DNA of 64,000 nucleotides, from NCBI RefSeq assembly GCF_000430825.1, contig NZ_AUMT01000014.1:46982-110981 (forward strand). The letters are read 5' to 3'. Positions 1 to 10,984 of this stretch are shown here, in pieces. The DNA comes from Chryseobacterium daeguense DSM 19388 (GTDB lineage: Bacteria > Bacteroidota > Bacteroidia > Flavobacteriales > Weeksellaceae). Position 1 is the first letter of the stretch; every line of letters begins with the position of its first letter. The notes below the pieces were generated by a model. The model made no database searches and was not told where the DNA came from. It saw only the letters and a list, made by a program, of their open reading frames with translations. A program made the translations under genes and the position numbers.

Positions 1-27
1 GTAATTTGCAATTTCTACTTCGTAACT

Positions 28-387
28 CTATTTAATAAGTCCTAATTTTATTTTTAATGTTTTTTGAATTGAACCAATAATTCTTATTAATTCATTCTGC
101 ATCATTTAAAAGAATATCTGCCTCAGAGATTTCTAAATAAGAAGAGTGTCTTAAAAGTTTAATCCAATAAATAGTCTCCCGCATTTCCTTATATGAAATG
201 GTAATTTTTGTGAAAAAATCTTTATCTGTTTGCGCTCCAATCGCTTCTTCAATATTTGCTCCCACAGAAGTTCCGCTTCTTAACAATTGTTTAGACAATA
301 CAAATTCATGTTTTTCCTGTTTAAGATATTTATAATTTTCAAAGCAAAATCAAAACTTTTTTGTTGAACAATATTATCTTTTTTCAT
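28..387 (-). pseudogene. four-helix-bundle protein (23S rRNA intervening-sequence protein family), frameshifted
   Basis: The central stretch (LLRSGTSVGANIEEAIGAQ) is the hallmark of the small four-helix-bundle family first found in 23S rRNA intervening sequences; its biochemical function is not established. The intact part is open only from 298 to 92. Upstream, an ATG at 387 starts a matching N-terminus (MKKDNIVQQKSFDFALKI) that shifts out of frame near 340, where one copy of a 10-bp direct repeat ATAAATATCT seems to be missing. Near 92 a single extra base creates a TGA; the other frame then continues with the family-typical ending ELIRIIGSIQKTLK and stops at 28-30. Two independent frameshifts argue for a decayed gene of about 119 residues, though sequencing error cannot be excluded. 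Confidence 0.75.
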
Positions 388-423
388 GATCAAAAAACGT
401 AATTCGTAATTTCTAATTTGAAA

Positions 424-1755
424 TTAATTCTCTCCTCTCATTCTATTAAATTCATTGATCACTTCATGATGACTCACTGTTTTATCTTTAAAATAGGTCA
501 CAAAATGTTGTTTTTCTTCTTCCGTTGCGCCTAATTGGTTTAAAATATTCAGCAAATGCATTTTCATGTGTCCTTTCTGAATTCCGGTTGTCACAAGGGA
601 ACGTAATGCTCCAAAATTCTGAGCCAGACCGGAAACCGCCAAAATACTCATCAATTCCTGAGCAGAAGGCTTTCCTAAAAGTGCCAGAGAGAATTTTACC
701 AGCGGATGAAGATTCGTTAAACCTCCTACAACACCTACAGAAATCGGAAGATCAATCCAGAATCTGAAAATACCGTTATCAATTGTACAATGTGTGAGCG
801 AACGGTACTGCCCGTCTTTCGCAGCGTATGCATGAGCGCAGGCTTCAGTTGCACGGAAATCATTTCCTGTCGCGATAACAACAGCATCTACCCCATTCAT
901 GATGCCTTTATTATGCGTAGTTGCACGGAAAGGCTCGATTTCAGCGATCGTAACTGCCTGCTTGAATTTTCTTGCGAACTCTTCATTGGAAATTCCGCTG
1001 TCGTCTTTTAAATCATCAATTTTACATGAAACCTCAGCTCTTACGATACAATCCGGTGTGAAGTTGGAAAGGATATTCATTACAATCTGCAGGGAATTTC
1101 TTTCTTCCTCTGTAAAATCTTCACTGATGGCAACTTCCTGCTTCAATGTTTTCCCGAACTGTTCCAGGCATGAATTTATGAAATTAGCCCCCATGGAATC
1201 CACTGTATCAAAGCTTGCTTTAAGCTGGTAATAATTCGGCATTTCGGCCGTTTTATCAATTAATTTAATGTCTAAAATCCCGCCGCCGCGCTTTCTCATA
1301 TTGGCTGTAATATCTTCTGTAGCCTCAAATAATTTTTTCTTTAAATTAAAATTAAAAAAATGCTGCAGCTTATGAGATTCAACATTAAAAATAAAGTGGG
1401 TATGACCCAGCTTTTCATTATTGATGATTGTTGTTTTAAAACCTCCTTTATCAATCCAGAATTTAGCGGCCTTGGAAGCAGCGGCAACTACTGAACTTTC
1501 TTCAACAGCCATAGGAAGAGCGAATAATTTTCCGTCAATTAAAAAATTCGGAGCGATTCCGTAAGGCATATAAAAATTGGAGATCGTATTCTCTGAAAAC
1601 TCTTCATGAAGCTTCTGAAGATCAGCGTTTTCGTTCCAATATTGTTTTAATATAGTTTGATATTCTTCGTTTCCGTCAAGATATTCGTTTACGAGCCAAT
1701 CGATTTTTCCCTGCTTTGTAATTTTGGAAAAACCTTCTACCGGTTTATGATTCAT
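424..1755 (-). CDS. mvaA: hydroxymethylglutaryl-CoA reductase, class II (degradative type)
   Basis: 443 residues, the usual length of class II HMG-CoA reductase, a cytosolic enzyme interconverting HMG-CoA and mevalonate. Visible motifs are the ENTISNFYMPYGIAPNF segment near residue 55, PMAVEESSVVAAAS with the catalytic glutamate, HNKGIMNGVDAVVIATGND with the catalytic lysine and aspartate, and GHMKMHL near the C-terminus with the catalytic histidine. Flavobacteria use the mevalonate route to isoprenoids, so a biosynthetic role is likely despite the 'degradative' class name. No other mevalonate gene is adjacent. The start at 1755 is the first ATG and yields a family-like N-terminus. Confidence 0.93.
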   Translation of the reverse strand: MNHKPVEGFSKITKQGKIDWLVNEYLDGNEEYQTILKQYWNENADLQKLHEEFSENTISNFYMPYGIAPNFLIDGKLFALPMAVEESSVVAAASKAAKFWIDKGGFKTTIINNEKLGHTHFIFNVESHKLQHFFNFNLKKKLFEATEDITANMRKRGGGILDIKLIDKTAEMPNYYQLKASFDTVDSMGANFINSCLEQFGKTLKQEVAISEDFTEEERNSLQIVMNILSNFTPDCIVRAEVSCKIDDLKDDSGISNEEFARKFKQAVTIAEIEPFRATTHNKGIMNGVDAVVIATGNDFRATEACAHAYAAKDGQYRSLTHCTIDNGIFRFWIDLPISVGVVGGLTNLHPLVKFSLALLGKPSAQELMSILAVSGLAQNFGALRSLVTTGIQKGHMKMHLLNILNQLGATEEEKQHFVTYFKDKTVSHHEVINEFNRMRGEN

Positions 1756-2053
1756 AACATAAATTTAATGACCGTAAATATAGTAAATTTGTCTCTGTAA
1801 ACTGTGGATAACTTCCATGAAAAAAGGTTGACATTTGTCAATTTTGGAATTAAATTTGGACAGAAAACTTAAGTTTTAAACCACAAAAGTCACAAAAGCT
1901 TTTACACTTTAGAAATTAAAAAGTTTAATATAATGCTTAAAAAGTACACTTCAGTTTATTAAAAATCTTAGATTTTATTTTGTTAGCTTTTAATTATCAA
2001 ATTATTTAGACTTAAAATCTTTATGACTTTTATATTAAAAAATTATAAAAAAT
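1756..2053. other. 298-bp intergenic region with a degenerate ACCACAAAAG inverted repeat
   Basis: AT-rich gap between mvaA and the radical SAM gene. An arm beginning AACCACAAAAGTCACAAAAG lies at about 1879-1899, and a poorer complementary arm (AAAATCTTTATGACTTTTAT) ends near 2033, giving an element of roughly 155 bp. The same kind of arm occurs at 57.7-57.8 kb. A forward TAAATTTG at 1784-1791 has no -33 partner and is far from the next gene. Confidence 0.4.
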
Positions 2054-3313
2054 ATGAATTTTGACCGCCTGAAAGAAAAACTCGAAATCCTTGCCGATGC
2101 AGCGAAATATGATGTTTCCTGCTCATCCAGCGGAGGATTGAGAAAGAATAAAAAAGGCGCTTTGGGAGACAGTTCCACGAGCGGGATCTGTCATACCTAT
2201 ACCGAAGACGGGCGGTGCGTTTCGCTACTCAAAATTCTATTGACCAATCATTGTATTTACGACTGCGCTTATTGTGTTTCCAGAAGCTCAAACGATATCA
2301 AAAGAGCTGCTTTTACAGTGGAAGAAGTCGTTGATTTAACCATTAACTTTTACCGGAGAAATTATATAGAAGGCTTATTTCTAAGCTCAGGAATTTTCAA
2401 AAATGCAGATACCACGATGGAACGCCTGGTTCGCGTGGCGAAAAAATTAAGACTTGAAGAAAATTTTAACGGCTATATTCATTTAAAATCAATTCCGGGA
2501 GCGAGTGATGAATTAATGAACGAAGCCGCTTTGTATGCCGACCGTTTATCTGTAAATCTTGAAATTCCCACGGAAAGCGGACTAAAGTTATTAGCCCCAG
2601 AAAAAAACCGACAGGATATGCTCAATCCTATGAAATATATTCAAAATGGAATTGCGCAGAATAAAGATGAGAAGAAAATCTTCAGGAAAGTTCCGAAGTT
2701 TGCTCCGGCGGGCCAGTCTACGCAAATGATTGTAGGTGCTACCAATGAAAATGACTTACAAATTATCAAAGTAGCCGATCATTTTTATAAAAATTTTAAT
2801 CTTAAAAGAGTTTATTACTCCGGATATGTACCGGTTTTAGAAGATAAAAGACTGCCGGCTTTAACGACGGAAGTGCCTATGCTTCGGGAAAACCGCTTGT
2901 ACCAATCGGATTGGCTGATGCGTTTCTATGGATTTAAAGCTGATGAAATTCTGGATCCGAATATGCCGTTTCTCGATCTCGAAGTCGACCCGAAATTAAG
3001 CTGGGCATTGCGGCATCTGGATCAGTTTCCTGTTAATCTTCAGACTGCAGACTATCAGATGATTTTGAGAATTCCGGGAATCGGGGTGAAAACAGCAAAA
3101 AAAATTGTGAATGCAAGACGCTTCCAGATTCTGAATATTGATCATCTGAAAAAATTGGGTGCTGCCGTGAACCGCGCCCGCTATTTTATTGATTTTAATG
3201 CAGGAAATGCTTACTTGAAATATTTAACGGATATTAATCTAAGGAAATTATTGATTGGAGGAAGTTCTTCGAAATTTCACAATCAGTTTTCGCAGCAGCT
3301 GACTTTATTTTGA
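2054..3313 (+). CDS. putative DNA modification/repair radical SAM protein
   Basis: 419 residues. The cysteine cluster NHCIYDCAYC near residues 66-75 is a CxxxCxxC [4Fe-4S] motif of radical SAM enzymes, and a helix-hairpin-helix-like motif (ILRIPGIGVKTAKKIV) near residue 340 suggests DNA contact. This matches the family annotated as 'putative DNA modification/repair radical SAM protein' (TIGR03916 type), which is normally encoded next to a TIGR03915-type partner. Such a partner is present at 3872, one gene downstream. The substrate lesion is not known from the sequence. Confidence 0.85.
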   Translation: MNFDRLKEKLEILADAAKYDVSCSSSGGLRKNKKGALGDSSTSGICHTYTEDGRCVSLLKILLTNHCIYDCAYCVSRSSNDIKRAAFTVEEVVDLTINFYRRNYIEGLFLSSGIFKNADTTMERLVRVAKKLRLEENFNGYIHLKSIPGASDELMNEAALYADRLSVNLEIPTESGLKLLAPEKNRQDMLNPMKYIQNGIAQNKDEKKIFRKVPKFAPAGQSTQMIVGATNENDLQIIKVADHFYKNFNLKRVYYSGYVPVLEDKRLPALTTEVPMLRENRLYQSDWLMRFYGFKADEILDPNMPFLDLEVDPKLSWALRHLDQFPVNLQTADYQMILRIPGIGVKTAKKIVNARRFQILNIDHLKKLGAAVNRARYFIDFNAGNAYLKYLTDINLRKLLIGGSSSKFHNQFSQQLTLF

Positions 3314-3320
3314 GTTTAAT

Positions 3321-3737
3321 ATGAGAACAAAGAAAGCCTTACGATACGATGAACAAAAAATAAGAGACATCGAAAAAGCTATTTCAAGATTCTCTCAACA
3401 ATTCATGTCAAACTCTAAGTGGGTCAGATTAATTGATACAATTATTGACCATGCTCAAGAATTCAAGAAAATTCAATTTAAAAAAATTCAAAGTGATAGA
3501 ATTGGAGAATTGTATTTAAATGAAAATAGCATTTTTGAATTTGATTATTGGCAAACGGGATTTGAAGGAAATAACTCTTTTGGTGAATGGTTAGAATATA
3601 AAGAAATTGAATTATTAATTTTCCCCAAAACATCAAATCAGAATCTATTTAAAATCAAAGAGATTATAAACAATATTGGTGAATTTTATTTAGAAATTGA
3701 TGAAAATGCTTTATATTTAATTTGTTATAAAGAATGA
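3321..3737 (+). CDS. orphan hypothetical protein between the radical SAM gene and its partner
   Basis: 138 residues starting 7 bp after the radical SAM stop codon. It is rich in Lys, Glu, Ile, Asn and Phe, with no signal peptide, membrane segment or motif I recognise. It contains a short internal duplication, FKKIQ-FKKIQ, near residue 50. Its codons look more AT-rich than those of both neighbours, and it separates two genes usually found side by side, so it may be a later insertion. It could be a small immunity-type protein, but nothing in the sequence proves that. Confidence 0.6.
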   Translation: MRTKKALRYDEQKIRDIEKAISRFSQQFMSNSKWVRLIDTIIDHAQEFKKIQFKKIQSDRIGELYLNENSIFEFDYWQTGFEGNNSFGEWLEYKEIELLIFPKTSNQNLFKIKEIINNIGEFYLEIDENALYLICYKE

Positions 3738-3871
3738 TCTTTCCAACACTAATTACAAATATTTTGCACAATTTGCACAAATCGTTTTTAAAAGCTCTTT
3801 TAAAACCCCTAATAATACATTAAGACTCTACAAACTGGATGAAAATAAATTACCATCATTAATCTTAATCA

Positions 3872-4630
3872 ATGACAACTCTACTCTATGATGGAAGCTT
3901 CGACGGACTTTTTACAGCGATATTTGAAGTTTTCGAATACCGTTATAAAGATGTGGAAATTGTAAGCAGAAAAAGGTTTCATCAGGAAAATATTTTTGCG
4001 GAAATTCATGAAGTCATTACCCAGAATGATAAATCTGAAAGAGTTTTAAATAAACTGGAAGAAAACACCGGAAAATCCGGGATCCATGAGCTTTTAAAAG
4101 TATTTTTATCAGAAGATCCGGAAATGGAACACCTTATTTTATCCGCCGTGAAGCAATCCATAAAACATCCGGAAGAAAATATCCTGCAGAACTATGCAGA
4201 CAATGATATTTTGAAAATCTCTAAAATCTGCAAGTCTGTAAGCCGTGAAAGACACCGTATGACCGCTTTTGTACGTTTTGAGAAAATGCAGGATGATGTT
4301 TTTTTTGCTAAAATAGATCCCGATTTTAATGTGCTTCCTTTAATTCGAAAACATTTTAAAGACCGTTATCAGGATCAGAAATGGATGATTTATGATCTGA
4401 GAAGACATTACGGGTTGCTCTATGATCTGGAAAGCTGTGACTTTTTTTATCCTGAAGAAAAATTAGACTTAAGCAGGTACCAACAGAAATTTCATGATGA
4501 AGAAACACAGTATCAAACCTTGTGGCAACGGTATTTTACAAAAACCAATATTGTGGAAAGAAAAAATCTTAAGCTGCATATCCAGCATGTTCCCAAGAGG
4601 TATTGGAAGTATCTTACTGAGAAAAATTAA
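3872..4630 (+). CDS. DNA metabolism protein partner of the radical SAM protein (TIGR03915/DUF4130 type)
   Basis: 252 residues beginning MTTLLYDGSFDGLFTAIFEVFE, the characteristic opening of the TIGR03915/DUF4130 family. These proteins are encoded with the radical SAM protein at 2054 and are thought to act with it in DNA repair or modification; the reaction is unknown. The segment SVSRERHRMTAFVRF followed by PLIRKHFKDRYQDQKWMIYDLRRHYGL is also typical. The 134-bp gap upstream, after the orphan ORF, suggests the original pair was separated. Confidence 0.82.
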   Translation: MTTLLYDGSFDGLFTAIFEVFEYRYKDVEIVSRKRFHQENIFAEIHEVITQNDKSERVLNKLEENTGKSGIHELLKVFLSEDPEMEHLILSAVKQSIKHPEENILQNYADNDILKISKICKSVSRERHRMTAFVRFEKMQDDVFFAKIDPDFNVLPLIRKHFKDRYQDQKWMIYDLRRHYGLLYDLESCDFFYPEEKLDLSRYQQKFHDEETQYQTLWQRYFTKTNIVERKNLKLHIQHVPKRYWKYLTEKN

Positions 4631-4677
4631 ATATAATTCTCGCTGATTTAGCTGATAACGCTGATTTTTTTTAGCCT

Positions 4678-4714
4678 TAATCCTTGTCAAGGTTCAGAAC
4701 CTTGACAAGGATTA
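4678..4714. repeat. perfect 17-bp-arm palindrome
   Basis: Arms TAATCCTTGTCAAGGTT and AACCTTGACAAGGATTA pair perfectly around a CAG loop. It follows the 3872 gene by about 50 bp. No T-run follows immediately, so it is not a classical terminator. It resembles the CCTTCA..TGAAGG palindrome at 58013 in composition and build and may be a dispersed palindromic unit. Confidence 0.7.
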
Positions 4715-4846
4715 CTTCATTTAAATATTAAACAATCCAAGCCAAATAAAAGGTTAATTTTTTAAGCTTATAAATTTTAGAAGTTTTTTAATAACTTATA
4801 TTCAAAACTCTTATGAAGTTACTGCAATTATCTGAACTTGTTTTTG

Positions 4847-4854
4847 TAAATTTG
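4847..4854 (+). promoter_or_regulatory. candidate -7 element for pfkA-gapA
   Basis: TAAATTTG is a perfect match to the Bacteroidetes TAnnTTTG -7 element, 20 bp before the pfkA start codon. No clear TTG -33 element lies at the expected distance. Confidence 0.5.
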
Positions 4855-4874
4855 TGTTCGAAATTTTTTACTAG

Positions 4875-6895
<2,021 letters not shown>

Positions 6896-6916
6896 GCAAT
6901 CAGCAATGAGTAATAT

Positions 6917-6945
6917 AAAACCTTCCGATTTGGAAGGTTTTTTTT
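6917..6945 (+). terminator. rho-independent terminator after gapA
   Basis: AAAACCTTCC-gattt-GGAAGGTTTT hairpin followed by a run of T, 21 bp after the gapA stop codon. Confidence 0.9.
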
Positions 6946-6977
6946 GTTTTTGTAACTTTAAATTAAAATTCGTCTTT

Positions 6978-7445
6978 ATGGATAATAGAACTTTTCAGGA
7001 AAAGTCAGGATTTCCAAAGCTTTTTATCGTTATTCTCGTTTTTCAGGCCATTGTGATGTCTCTGGTTCTAATGAAAGAAAAAGAATCTCTCATGATTGTT
7101 CTTTACGTAAGCCTTCCCTTGATTTTATTATTTGCTTTCTCTTTTTTAAAACTAAATTTAAATAAAGACTATTTCGAATATAATTTCTTTCCCTTTACCT
7201 TTAAATCCACAAAAATCAGCTGGAACGATATCCGTGAAATTCAGATTGTCAATACAGATCCTATTTTCGATTTCGGAGGCTGGGGCATCCGTCTTTCGAA
7301 AAAATATGGAAAAGCTTTTATTACAGGAAATAATGAAATCATTTTTTTAAAATTAAAAAATGGAAAAAAGCGTGCTTTCTCTTTGAAAAATAAAGAGGAA
7401 TTGTTGAGATTCTTAGACGAGAATAAGATTAAATATGGAATTTAA
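6978..7445 (+). CDS. hypothetical membrane protein with PH-like C-terminal domain
   Basis: 155 residues from the ATG at 6978. An in-frame extension upstream would run through the gapA terminator and was not used. Two hydrophobic helices (LFIVILVFQAIVMSLVLM and IVLYVSLPLILLFAFSFL) are followed by a basic soluble domain (WNDIREIQIVNTDPIFDFGG, then FLKLKNGKKRAFSLKN) of the kind seen in bacterial PH-like membrane proteins. Function unknown. Its stop overlaps the convergent gene at 7442 by a few bases. Confidence 0.7.
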   Translation: MDNRTFQEKSGFPKLFIVILVFQAIVMSLVLMKEKESLMIVLYVSLPLILLFAFSFLKLNLNKDYFEYNFFPFTFKSTKISWNDIREIQIVNTDPIFDFGGWGIRLSKKYGKAFITGNNEIIFLKLKNGKKRAFSLKNKEELLRFLDENKIKYGI

Positions 7446-8341
7446 AATATTTTATATCCTACTCCAATCCCCAACCAAGGTTTTTTATTGTGATTCCATA
7501 TTTCTGCATCTTCTCCAATAGCATAATCAAAGCCTAAAAAAGCACCGAAATTAATACTATTATAAGAATATGTAAATCCAAATGCAAAGGACCCTAAGCC
7601 TTTCGTAAATTCAGAATCATCAAGAATAGGAGTTTTGGATAAATTGGTATTGGATTTATTCAATTTTACAGAAGAGGCTCCTAATAAAATTCCGCCGGTA
7701 ATTTTCCAAGTATTTTCCTTCGTGCCAACTTCTTCCTGGTAAAGATAATTAGTTCTTCCAAAAGAATATCCTACAAAAAAATTACCGTTAATACCTGTAG
7801 AAAAATCTTCTTTGAGACCATTCTTTCCCTTAAACCTATATTTTACAGGGATTGTAATCGCATTTACAGTCCAGCTTTTTGTCCATAGACTAATATTTTC
7901 CCGATTTTTCAATTTGTAAAAATATACCGTATTATTATCAACGTTTTTATTCTCTGATAAATAGGGGTTTACAATTAGTTTATCTTTAGATACAGCAACC
8001 ATGGCTTTCACTCTATAGTTTAGATTGGCATCCACAGTTTCAGATTTGGTAAATGTTTTAAAAAAAGCTTCATCAACAATAATCTCTTTTATAACTTCCA
8101 GTTCTTTACCGGACACATTAACCTTTTGTACCAGCTTGATCTTATCACCAATATTATATCCTTTAGTCAATTCCTTCTTATCATTCTCATCTAAATCTTC
8201 ATACTTTCTTTGAATTTCTTTTTTCAATGTATGTCCGTTTACAAGACTATTTGGAATCAGATAATGTTTTTTAAATTCTTCCTGCCCGAACATTACACCT
8301 GCAGTATTTAGTAGCAAGAGTAATAAAATTTTTGTTTTCAT
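7442..8341 (-). CDS. exported hypothetical protein, probable outer-membrane beta-barrel
   Basis: 299 residues with a clear signal peptide (MKTKILLLLLLNTAGVMFGQ). The C-terminal third shows alternating hydrophobic strands and glycines (GSFAFGFTYSYNSINFGAFLGFDYAIG) ending in an aromatic residue (GVGYKIF), as in small outer-membrane barrels. I do not recognise a specific family. It is monocistronic and convergent with the gene at 6978. Confidence 0.7.
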   Translation of the reverse strand: MKTKILLLLLLNTAGVMFGQEEFKKHYLIPNSLVNGHTLKKEIQRKYEDLDENDKKELTKGYNIGDKIKLVQKVNVSGKELEVIKEIIVDEAFFKTFTKSETVDANLNYRVKAMVAVSKDKLIVNPYLSENKNVDNNTVYFYKLKNRENISLWTKSWTVNAITIPVKYRFKGKNGLKEDFSTGINGNFFVGYSFGRTNYLYQEEVGTKENTWKITGGILLGASSVKLNKSNTNLSKTPILDDSEFTKGLGSFAFGFTYSYNSINFGAFLGFDYAIGEDAEIWNHNKKPWLGIGVGYKIF

Positions 8342-8711
8342 GGTTATTAATTTTTATACAAATTTTCAAAATTCATGAACACAAAAAAATTACCCGTTTG
8401 TGTGATTTTAATGAAAAATTTTCCAGATCAAAATAATGAATCCTCCACAAAATTGCAGAGGATTCAAGTTTATCATTTTCAAACAGCTAACAGAAAATTC
8501 TAAACTATTTTTGACATTTTGATAAATGGTTGTGATGGATTAACATTCTTCACGAAAATTATGAAGAATAAACTGTAAAAAATAACAGTTTTAGAAAACG
8601 AGTTTCCATGGTTATTGGCTACTACAAATTTTAAAATTAAATCGATACAAAAAAATACCACAAAAGAGGTATTTTTAAGAAAACTTTAACTATTTTAGAA
8701 CAAACTAAAAT
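8342..8711. other. 370-bp divergent intergenic region with hairpins
   Basis: Gap between two divergently transcribed genes. It holds two inverted repeats: TGAATCCTC/GAGGATTCA at 8437-8466 with a 12-bp loop, and ATTCTTCA/TGAAGAAT at 8545-8569 with a 9-bp loop. No good TTG-N19-TAnnTTTG promoter and no ORF were seen. Confidence 0.4.
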
Positions 8712-9491
8712 ATGGACGATTCAGAGAAAAAACATCCCTTAATTGAAGTTTGGAATTCCTATTCCGGGATCAGAAAAGAAAACCGGAATATTTCAAATAT
8801 TCCTCCTATTGAGCGCATTATCGGCGAGATGTTTGCCATTGGTGAGTTTTATTATTATGTTTTAAATCTTACCAACAGTACTATTTCCCATCATCATCCT
8901 AATGTTTTAAAGCTTCATGGCCTGAAAAAATATCCGGAAAATTTAAAAGAGATTATAGACCTTACCCATCCTGATGACCTGGAATTCATCATGAAAGCCG
9001 AACAAAAGGTGGTTGAGAAATTAAAGGAAATCGGGAAAGAACATCAATTATTTTTTAAATGCAGCTATTGCTTCAGAATGAAAACTGCTAAAGGAAATTA
9101 TGAGCTCTTCCATCATCAGGCCGTTCTCACGATGGAAGATGAAGACCAAAATCTTATTCAATCCATTAATATCCACACAAATATTAACCATATTACAAAA
9201 GAAAATCCGCACACCGTCCTTATTTCAGGAATTGGACCGAGAAATGATTTCCATCAAATTAAAATTGAAAATCATTCAACAGAAAAAGATTTTTTTGAAA
9301 TAAATTTAACCAAAAGAGAAACTGAAATCTTATCGCTCATTGCAAAAGGGTATTCCGCTCCGGAGATATCAAAAATATTAATCTTATCAGAGCACACAGT
9401 CCGTACCCATCGTAAAAACATTCTGGCAAAAACCAACTCAAGAAACAGCAAAGAACTCCTGAAAAAAGCCTTTGAATGGGGATTGGTTTAA
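8712..9491 (+). CDS. LuxR-family transcriptional regulator with PAS-like sensor domain
   Basis: 259 residues. Residues about 35-165 look like a PAS-type fold (GEFYYYVLNLTNSTI.., then HPDDLEFIMKAEQKV and FRMKTAKGNYELFHHQAVL). Residues about 195-259 are a LuxR/GerE helix-turn-helix with the typical LTKRETEILSLIAKGYSAPE and HTVRTHRKNILAK. No receiver domain is present, so it probably senses a ligand or partner directly. The next gene, an MpaB-like oxygenase on the same strand 157 bp away, is a possible but unproven target. Confidence 0.82.
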   Translation: MDDSEKKHPLIEVWNSYSGIRKENRNISNIPPIERIIGEMFAIGEFYYYVLNLTNSTISHHHPNVLKLHGLKKYPENLKEIIDLTHPDDLEFIMKAEQKVVEKLKEIGKEHQLFFKCSYCFRMKTAKGNYELFHHQAVLTMEDEDQNLIQSINIHTNINHITKENPHTVLISGIGPRNDFHQIKIENHSTEKDFFEINLTKRETEILSLIAKGYSAPEISKILILSEHTVRTHRKNILAKTNSRNSKELLKKAFEWGLV

Positions 9492-9648
9492 TATAAATAG
9501 TGAGTTTGCTTCGAGTCAATAGTGAATTAATAGATTAATTTGATAAAAAAATTCACAAGCAAAGCGAATTTACAATTCACAATTCACTTCTAAACCCTGA
9601 TAAATCTCACAGAGGAATTTCGGCGCAAAACTTGTATTTTTAACGCTG

Positions 9649-10845
9649 ATGGAAACACCAGTTTTACAACCGCGCTTTAAAGATTCACCGCATTTCAAGG
9701 ACTTTTGGATAAACGGAAACGGGAAAGAGCTTATCAACTTTTCCGGGGCAGATGTAAGCTTCAAAAACTTTGAAAAATTTTCACCTTATTTTTATCATAT
9801 TGATGAAATAGGTGATGAGGTTGTAAAAGATATTTACCTCAAAAAGAAATACCACGAAGCCTCCCGGGAAATCGAGCAATACATAAGAAATGGTGTCTCA
9901 GAAAGCGATGATGTCCCCGAAAGTGTAAAAAAACTTTTCCTCCAGACCCAAAAAGTTCCGGATTGGGTAGATTATGATATAATCAAAAAAGGAGCTGAAC
10001 TCTGTATGAGAAGCAATCTGGATTCATTGATTTCTTTGCGGGATTACTGCCTCATCGGAGGTTACGATTATGCTTACCTCAATAAACCTCTGATCGCCAC
10101 CGAGGCATTGAAAAAAGGTGCAGTGAAAAGACTTTCTGAAACACTGGATTTTTGGGTAAATATTACGAGATACAATGCTTTGGAAATTCACAAAAAAGGA
10201 TATGAATTCGCAATAAAAACAAGGCTAATTCATTCCTACGCAAGGCTTTCCATCAAAAAGCATTATAAAAGCTGGGATACTGAAAACTGGGGCGAACCCA
10301 TTAATTCCTGGGATATGATGGCCACGTACATTGGCTTTAGTCTTGTATTTATGCACAGTCTTCATAAGCTGGGAAATACATTTTCCATTGAAGAAGAAAA
10401 AGGACTTTTTCTCCTGTGGAAATACGTGGGATACTTGCTGGGAATCCCTGAAAACCTCCTGCCGGACGACAAAAAGCAGGCTACGGAATATTTTTATTTA
10501 TGGACATCCGTTCAGCCTCCGTCCGACAAAGATTCTGTTCTCCTGGCTCATTCTCTATTAAACGAATCTTTAGAAAATCCTATTTTAAAATATAAATTCC
10601 AGAGAAGAAATCTACGCTACCTGCATATCTGCTGTACATGGTTTTTATTGGATGACGAGGTTTGTAAAAGACTTCAGATTCCTGATGTTGCCAATAAAAA
10701 AGCATTCCCCTTAAGCAAATGGATCATTAACAAGATTTATGATAAAACAGTAAGCCGTGAAACAAGAATACAGAAGGGTAATAAAGACCAGATGAAAGTT
10801 CTCAGCGATTACCTGAAAATTACCCAAAATTCCAATTTTCATTAA
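9649..10845 (+). CDS. oxygenase MpaB family protein (DUF2236)
   Basis: 398 residues resembling the DUF2236 family, which includes the fungal oxygenase MpaB and bacterial latex-clearing (rubber oxygenase) proteins. Supporting segments are the N-terminal PRFKDSPHF and the central helical block with CLIGGYDYAYLNKPL, VNITRYNALEIHKKGYEF and RLIHSYARLSIKKH. There is no signal peptide or membrane segment. Known members bind heme and cleave isoprenoid-like carbon chains; the substrate here is unknown. No partner gene is fused or tightly linked. Confidence 0.75.
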   Translation: METPVLQPRFKDSPHFKDFWINGNGKELINFSGADVSFKNFEKFSPYFYHIDEIGDEVVKDIYLKKKYHEASREIEQYIRNGVSESDDVPESVKKLFLQTQKVPDWVDYDIIKKGAELCMRSNLDSLISLRDYCLIGGYDYAYLNKPLIATEALKKGAVKRLSETLDFWVNITRYNALEIHKKGYEFAIKTRLIHSYARLSIKKHYKSWDTENWGEPINSWDMMATYIGFSLVFMHSLHKLGNTFSIEEEKGLFLLWKYVGYLLGIPENLLPDDKKQATEYFYLWTSVQPPSDKDSVLLAHSLLNESLENPILKYKFQRRNLRYLHICCTWFLLDDEVCKRLQIPDVANKKAFPLSKWIINKIYDKTVSRETRIQKGNKDQMKVLSDYLKITQNSNFH

Positions 10846-10956
10846 AAATTTTACTGCTTTTTCTTTTCAAAACAAAGACACAAAATTTTATCATTTTTTA
10901 ACTATAAAAACAGCCTTTAAGAGCAAATAATATTAGTTTTTGACCATAAAATTTCG

Positions 10957-10964
10957 TAATTTTG
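10957..10964 (+). promoter_or_regulatory. candidate -7 element for recA
   Basis: TAATTTTG, a perfect TAnnTTTG match, lies 20 bp before the chosen recA ATG at 10985 and downstream of the alternative ATG at 10940. A TTTTTG ends 14 bp upstream, shorter than the ideal 19-bp spacer. Confidence 0.5.
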
Positions 10965-10984
10965 ATCAATTATTTAAACAACAG

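Noticed and set aside
1784..1791. Forward TAAATTTG as a promoter for the radical SAM gene
   Set aside because: It is 260 bp from the gene, has no -33 TTG, and such 8-mers are expected by chance in AT-rich DNA.
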